The notes below the pieces were generated by a model, which had not been told where the DNA came from, ran no database searches, and saw only the letters and a program-made list of their open reading frames with translations. From NCBI GenBank assembly GCA_964035575.1, contig OZ037851.1, positions 1 through 64,000 of the forward strand: a stretch of DNA of 64,000 bases. Direction: 5' to 3'. This document shows positions 59,094-64,000 of the stretch, piece after piece; the first letter of the stretch is position 1, and every line of letters starts with the position of its first letter. Source of the DNA: Rhynchopus sp. YZ270_cl-10 (Eukaryota > Euglenozoa > Diplonemea > Diplonemida > Diplonemidae). The translations under genes were made by a program, and so were the position numbers.

Positions 59094-59951
59094 TCACTGT
59101 ACACAGTACTGCATTGCGTTTGAGGTGAAGTTTGCGGCTCTTCTCACATATGCGAAGGCTGCACGGAGGACTTCAATACGACTCTGCACTGGAGCAATGC
59201 AAGGGACGGCAGAGCGGCTTTTGTTGAGTGAGATGAGCGCGACGGGTTCGTAGTTGTTCTCCATTGTCTGGACGTGAGTGATGAAGAGGTCGCACATTTG
59301 ACGCAGTGTGCTGCGCAGTGCTTCTGATACAGGCGCATTTGCGGTACACGTGTCTGTCGCAGACTGTACAATAAGAAAGGCGGTCACCACCAGGACTTCA
59401 ACATGCAGGTCAAGGAAGCATGAACAGAGCTCCGTCTGGTTGTCTGTCAGGAAGACCTTCGAGCGGAGGTGCTGCTGCAGGTTTTTCATGATCTTTTCGT
59501 CCCGCATGACTGCCTCGAAGCAGTGCACCACAGCGAGCACACCTTTGCGTTTGTCCGCCCCAGCGTGGCTGCTGAGGTAGAACGCACAGAGGTAGAGGAT
59601 GGCGTGCGCTTGCAGCTTTTGGCGGATGCCCTTTAGCTTTGGGATGGCTGCGGTGACGTCCATTTTGAGGGCGTCAAAGAGAGAAGAGAGCTGTGCCTGT
59701 GTACGTGGTTCACGTGGTGTGTTCTCACGCCTCATGAGAGGCACGTAGTTCGTGATTGCTTCCAGGAGCCTCCGTGCCTCTCGCATCGCATCATCCTTCA
59801 GAACGTTCACCCCTTGCGCCCTCTCCATATCAGCACCAAACAAACTCTCCCCCAAAGCACCCAACACATCAACCCCATACACCTGCCCAACCTCACTACG
59901 CTCGAAGCACAAACCACCTACACTACGCGTAATACAGTGACAAAGCTCCAT
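59094..59951 (-). CDS. Hypothetical helical protein
   Basis: 285 residues, intronless, starting MELCHCITRSVGGLCFERSE and ending NFTSNAMQYCVQ. It is mainly alpha-helical with a mid-region QKLQAHAILYLCAFYLSSHAG and LHVEVLVVTAFLIVQS; the latter is hydrophobic but short for a membrane span. No signal peptide or known motif was recognised. A CCCCTCTCAG acceptor lies 28 bases upstream and a CCTTAG directly abuts the ATG. GC-rich coding composition supports a real gene. Confidence 0.65.
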   Translation of the reverse strand: MELCHCITRSVGGLCFERSEVGQVYGVDVLGALGESLFGADMERAQGVNVLKDDAMREARRLLEAITNYVPLMRRENTPREPRTQAQLSSLFDALKMDVTAAIPKLKGIRQKLQAHAILYLCAFYLSSHAGADKRKGVLAVVHCFEAVMRDEKIMKNLQQHLRSKVFLTDNQTELCSCFLDLHVEVLVVTAFLIVQSATDTCTANAPVSEALRSTLRQMCDLFITHVQTMENNYEPVALISLNKSRSAVPCIAPVQSRIEVLRAAFAYVRRAANFTSNAMQYCVQ

Positions 59952-60622
59952 CTAAGGAGGTATCGCCCAAAGGCGACTCTGAGAGGGGAGAATGGAAGGA
60001 AGGGAAGGGAAGGGGAAAGGAGGAGGAGGATGAAAAAAAGGTGTTCATTTTTTTAAAAATGCTAAAAGTGCTAAAAGTGCATATGGTCTCATATCACCTA
60101 AAAATATGTGAAATTTTTCAAATAAAAAGACACCCCCCCACCCCCCTGTAATACAAAACTGAACGGAACATATAGGTTTTTGGGAAGAAAACCAGGGGAA
60201 AAAAATAGCTGCGGGGGTTTGAAATGCATTTTTCTTCCCTTTGGAATCAGACAAAAGGACTACTAAAAATAAATGAAAAATGCATATCACACACACCCCC
60301 GCGATGGGTAAATATTTCCCCACTTTCCTTCGATAGCAACCACTTTGCTTTTTTTTTTTGGTATCTACAAATCATCGGCAACCCCATTGAGCGTGATACA
60401 ATTTTTGTAGTATCAACGAAACAACCATTGTCAAAAAAAAGACAACAGCACTACACACAATATCACCTGAGGTTAGGGTGCTTACAGATATATTTTTTTT
60501 GGGGGTACAATGGATGAACGTAGTGTAGTTGCCCCTTGTGTTTGTTGCGCTGTTGCACGCATCTACGACGCCTTTTTGTTTGAAAAGGGTTGCGAGAAGC
60601 TGTGAGAAGAAAAAAAAACTCA
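59952..60622. other. Intergenic region
   Basis: Low-complexity purine and pyrimidine runs; nothing else supported. Confidence 0.5.
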
Positions 60623-61177
60623 TCACGCCAACGACCGTGCCACCTTCGCTGCAGCAGCGGGGTCCTTCTTCGCTTCGTTCACAGCCTGAAAGGAAAAAAA
60701 AAACGTGAAACTTTAGAATAATACGTTCATAACTTTATAGTATGAGAGAGGAGGAGGAAAATCGTCTTCGCTGAAAGATTGAAAGATTTCTAAGATATGT
60801 ACACAAATGCCATCTCGGATGATCTCCCCAAAAAAAAGAGATGTGAACAAAATCATACCACGTCAGTAACACCCTGCTTGAACCCGACGTACTCCTCCTG
60901 TGTGTGTTGTTGTTGTGTTGACATCGAAATGTGGTGTATTCTTTGAGAAATGAAGTGAACATACATCACCAGAGAACGGGTCATCACCAAAGAAGCCGCC
61001 TTCCTCTGTCATCTTAAGCTTGCACGCATAGCCCATCGCCGCAAGCAGGCAGAGCGCCAGTATTGTGGTGAACAGCGCTGCGATGATGACGTTACTGCGC
61101 TCGGGGTTTGAGACACGCAGAAGGGTGCCCGTCTCGTACGACAGTGCCTGTGTCAGGAGCAGGTTCGCTGCGAGCAT
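60623..61177 (-). CDS. Small single-pass membrane protein (3 exons)
   Basis: Exons 61177-60965, 60897-60859 (only 39 bases) and 60685-60623 join in frame into 104 residues. The introns are 67 bp (GTATGT...CACACAG) and 173 bp (GTATGA...CCTTTCAG). The N-terminal 30 residues precede one membrane span (about 31-52: IIAALFTTILALCLLAAMGY). It is followed by the acidic GFFGDDPFSGDEEYVGFKQG and a helical tail ending KKDPAAAAKVARSLA. With no splicing the frame continues 33 codons into intron and the second exon in the wrong phase, so the three-exon model is preferred. Family unknown. Confidence 0.75.
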
Positions 61178-62194
61178 TGTGTCTCTTGGGAAGGTCTTCT
61201 GTCTTGTTACAAAAGGCCTGAAATGTGTGATTTTTTTTATTGATATGATTCAATGCAAGGCAGACATAGAGGTAGAGTCTGCAAACGGAAACAGAGTATG
61301 GTGCTCCGGAGGGGGTCGATATGGACAGGTCGCTGTCAGTTCGTTGACCGATTTCCTACAGCACCAGGGTGGCATACATTTGAATTAAATGCACACATTT
61401 TTTTTGGGAGAAACAGGGTTGACAGACTACATGGTATACAGATCTGACCAGTAAAAAAAAAACCTTCTTTTTTTTGAGTTACTTACTTTGCTGTCTTCTT
61501 TGAGACGGCTGGGGAGAGGGGTTGCAAGAAACAAAAAACATTTTTTTTTTTGCGCCTCTCCCAATACGCCTTGGCTAAGAGAAGATAACAAAGATGCAAA
61601 TCGCCCTCCCCTTCCCTTTCGTTGTTTTATGAATGTCTAGTGCCTCAAGTGAATGAGCAAGTCATTATTGGTTTTGGTTTCATATAGGTTTGACCCCCTT
61701 GCATAATGGTTTCATAAAAGAATGACCGAATATGCGGTCCAAATTAGGTGGTATAAATATTTGGAAAAAAATACCGACCTATTTTTTTGTGCAAACGATC
61801 GAACAAAGTAGTTTTCAATTTTGAGATGGCATTCATCCCCGCTTTTCCGACCCGCAATGTTCCAAAAAAAAATCCTCATTTTTTTTTTTTTGAAAAAAAT
61901 ACAAAGAGAAACCTTGAATTGTACCACACGGGGGCACACATCCTGGGGGTAAATAGCTTTTTTTGTTGATAAAAAGAAGGATAGTCAGCGACAGAGAGGT
62001 AAGTGTTTCGCTGAATTTTTTTGCGTAGTTTTTTTGTGTGGTCAAAAAAAAAAAAAAATGACGGCAGCTGAAAAAAAATGCCAAGAATGAGACTACTAAT
62101 AAACGCCTTGAATGGTCTCACATTCAATACACACAGCATCACATTTTTTACCCACCCATTCCCCCTTTTGAAGTCTACCTGAAAGACCTCCCGC
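61178..62194. other. Intergenic region with possible microexon
   Basis: Mostly AT-rich DNA with T runs. On the minus strand, 61508-61487 is a 22-base segment with a CCCCTCTCCCCAG acceptor before it and a perfect GTAAGT donor after it, and so looks like an isolated microexon or a 5' leader exon of the membrane protein gene. No other gene is supported. Confidence 0.4.
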
Positions 62195-64000
62195 TTAGAA
62201 TAGATCTTTATCGCTTTTGAGCTTCGCCTTCTTCCACATGGGGAGCGCGTGGAACTCTTCTGAGGACATGTCCATGACAGCGACGAAGTCCTCCTCGGAC
62301 ATGTAGGTCTCTCGCTTCATAACGTTGATGTCTTCTCTCGTGAGCGTCGACTTCGAGACACGCAGCTCTTCGTAGGGGTACTTCTTCTCTTCCCCTGTGG
62401 GCACGTTCTTGCGCTTCTCAATGACCAACTCCCACTTCTCCATGTCCTCCACCTTCTTTTTGATGGGAGTCTTCTTCTTTTTCTCCTTCTTATCCTTCTT
62501 CTCGCTCTCTTTCTCGGGAGCGTCTTTGTCTTTGTCTTTGTCTTCTTCGCCCTTCTCTGTGTCGGATTCCGGAAGGGACGGTGTCGATTCCTCGTCGGAA
62601 TCTGGTGGAGGTGGGTCACTGCCTTCGTCGCTGTCGGGAGGGGGTGGGGCAGACTCGTCGTCGGAGTCTGGCGGTGGGGGTGCGCTGCCGCTGTCGTCAT
62701 CGGAGTCGGGTGGGGGCGGGCCACTCGAGGAGTCGGAGTTGGAGGAGTCGTCGTCGCTGTCCAGCGAGGGTGCGCTGCTGTCGTCATCGCTGTCGGGGAG
62801 CGGCGCGCTGCTACTGCTACTACTGCTGCTGCTGCTGCTGCTGCTCTCAGACGCCTTGTCCATTCCATTGTAAAACCCTTCCTTCCGAAGACGCTCAATC
62901 TCCTCCTGCTCTTCTTCCATCCTCGTTTTTCGCTTGTCGAGTCTGTTGGGGTGAAGAGAAGTGGAGAAGTGGGGAAGTGGAGAGGTGAGGTGACATACTT
63001 TTCGCCCTTCTTTTCCTTAACCTCTCCCTTTTTTTTTATTTTCCCTTCGCGGGCCTTTTGCTTGCGTTTGACCTGGTGGTGGGTTGGTGTGTACATAGGA
63101 TTTAACAGCAATCTCTTGCATTCAGTGGTGATTTCGAGTGGCATTTTGTGGGTAGTGATGCATACTCGTTTTGAAGGGTCTAGCAGTGTGATGATCACGT
63201 GGTCGTCGTCACCTGCGACGAGAAGGCCGGATTTGCATTTGTAGGACACAATTTTGCGGAACTTTGCGGCGTTTAAGCTGGACACAACACGCCCACCAGC
63301 TCGCTCCACGAGCCCGTCGTCCTGTGTTGGGTTTATTGAAAGAAACAAATATTTTTACAAAAAAAAGGTGTGCACACGTGGGTGATGATCGTCTCCGTGA
63401 GACGCACAACGAGCTTGTGAGAGTCTGTGAGACACTGCGAGCTAGCAGTGTATTTTTTGGGCCGGTTGGGGGGGGTCAGTGACCCCCCCCCAAATTTTCT
63501 CCGGAAATTTGGGCCGGTGGGGGGGGTCAGTTTTTTCAGCTGGGTTTGAGGTGTTTCCTCGGCGTGGTGTAAAAAGCTACACATTTACACCGTACCCAAA
63601 AAATTTTTCGCCTGCGGCGCCATTTTTTTTGTTTTTTTTTTGCTCCGCAAAAAAAAAATATATACAGTTCACTATGTTCCCTGGTCGTGCTGAAAAATAA
63701 ATTTGGGCAAAAAAACAAACTGACCCCCCAAACTTAAAATCTGGATTCCTGGATAAGACACTGCGAGCTAGTGAAAAAAAAAAATCTCTCCCAAAGACGC
63801 TCTGTTGATCTTGGGTAAAAGTCGCGAAGAACGGCGGGAAAATGGGGAGAGAGATGAATTGAAGGCTAGCTTCACCTCTGACTTTGTCACATTAGTGTTG
63901 CCGAGAGCTAGCGGAAGATGAAAAAGAATCACACCACACGCATACGTTTCTGAGTGACCCGAAGGTGGCACCACCTGAGCCCGACTCTTCCTCCATGACG
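62195..64000 (-). CDS. Villin headpiece protein, 5' end outside the window
   Basis: The last two exons are clear. 63321-62999 follows an AACCCAACACAG acceptor and ends at GTATGT; after a 56-bp intron (62943-62998, ending CCCAACAG) comes 62942-62195. The C-terminus is a villin headpiece, an actin-filament-binding module: YPYEELRVSK, then ETYMSEEDFVAVMDMSSEEF, LPMWKKAKLK and the obligatory final Phe. Before it lie a Lys-rich stretch, an acidic Ser/Asp/Pro repeat region (PPPPDSDDDSG) and a folded piece (FRKIVSYKCKSGLLVAGDDD) I cannot assign. An earlier exon may end at about 63952 (MEEESGSGGATFGSLRN, then GTATGC), in matching phase, leaving an intron of about 630 bp that carries a small insertion. 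Confidence 0.8.
63446..63771. mobile_element. Short insertion with 16-bp target duplication, in an intron
   Basis: AGACACTGCGAGCTAG stands at 63430-63445 and again at 63756-63771, bracketing about 310 bases. The inserted DNA has G-rich and C-rich blocks near its ends (GGGGGGGGTCAGT and ACTGACCCCCC) in inverted order, and an internal hairpin around TTTCTCCGGAAA. It is non-coding. A 16-bp duplication is more like retroposition than a cut-and-paste element, but no A tail is seen. Confidence 0.6.

Overview
This window is nuclear DNA from a protist-like eukaryote. The evidence is short GT-AG introns (45-173 bp), a peroxisomal SKL tail on a carnitine acyltransferase that appears only after splicing, a mitochondrial-type MsrB, a villin headpiece gene, a giant PH/coiled-coil protein, a LINE and many DNA transposons. 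Every confident host gene lies on the minus strand. Most have a pyrimidine tract plus AG a few to about 50 bases before the ATG. This combination is usual for polycistronic transcription with spliced-leader trans-splicing, so a euglenozoan (perhaps diplonemid-like) source is my best guess, but it is only an inference.

Layout: 1-3199 is an unbroken 8-bp GGGTTTGC satellite, followed by a decayed version and several other tandem arrays to 4.5 kb. 4527-15655 is one 11.1 kb non-LTR retrotransposon on the minus strand. It has a 61-base A tail, a 46-bp target duplication and one open frame of 3281 codons carrying a reverse transcriptase, a restriction-like endonuclease, zinc fingers and two OTU-like protease domains. 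15.5-20.3 kb is repeat-rich: 18-bp, 8-bp and 7-bp arrays, hairpins and a small TIR element, with one small possible plus-strand ORF. 20.4-30.6 kb holds two small genes, carnitine acyltransferase copy 1 and ABCC transporter copy 1.

31.6-37.5 kb is a nest of DNA transposons one inside another: a hAT-like element containing a second hAT-like element containing a piggyBac-like element, which holds smaller TIR elements. Each of the three outer shells has its own target duplication. 37.5-46.2 kb carries ABCC copy 2 and carnitine acyltransferase copy 2, nearly identical to the first copies but in the order CAT1-ABC1-ABC2-CAT2. 46.4-57.3 kb holds a helical-repeat protein and a 2235-residue PH/coiled-coil protein whose N-terminal part looks like a decayed inositol 5-phosphatase fold. 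58.3-64 kb holds MsrB, an unknown 285-residue protein, a three-exon single-pass membrane protein and a villin headpiece protein that runs off the window.

Functionally, the duplicated genes pair an ABCC exporter with a peroxisomal acyl-carnitine enzyme. In both pairs the few amino acid differences cluster where substrate would be handled (transmembrane segments; residues around the catalytic histidine), so the copies may be diversifying in substrate while the rest is kept uniform.
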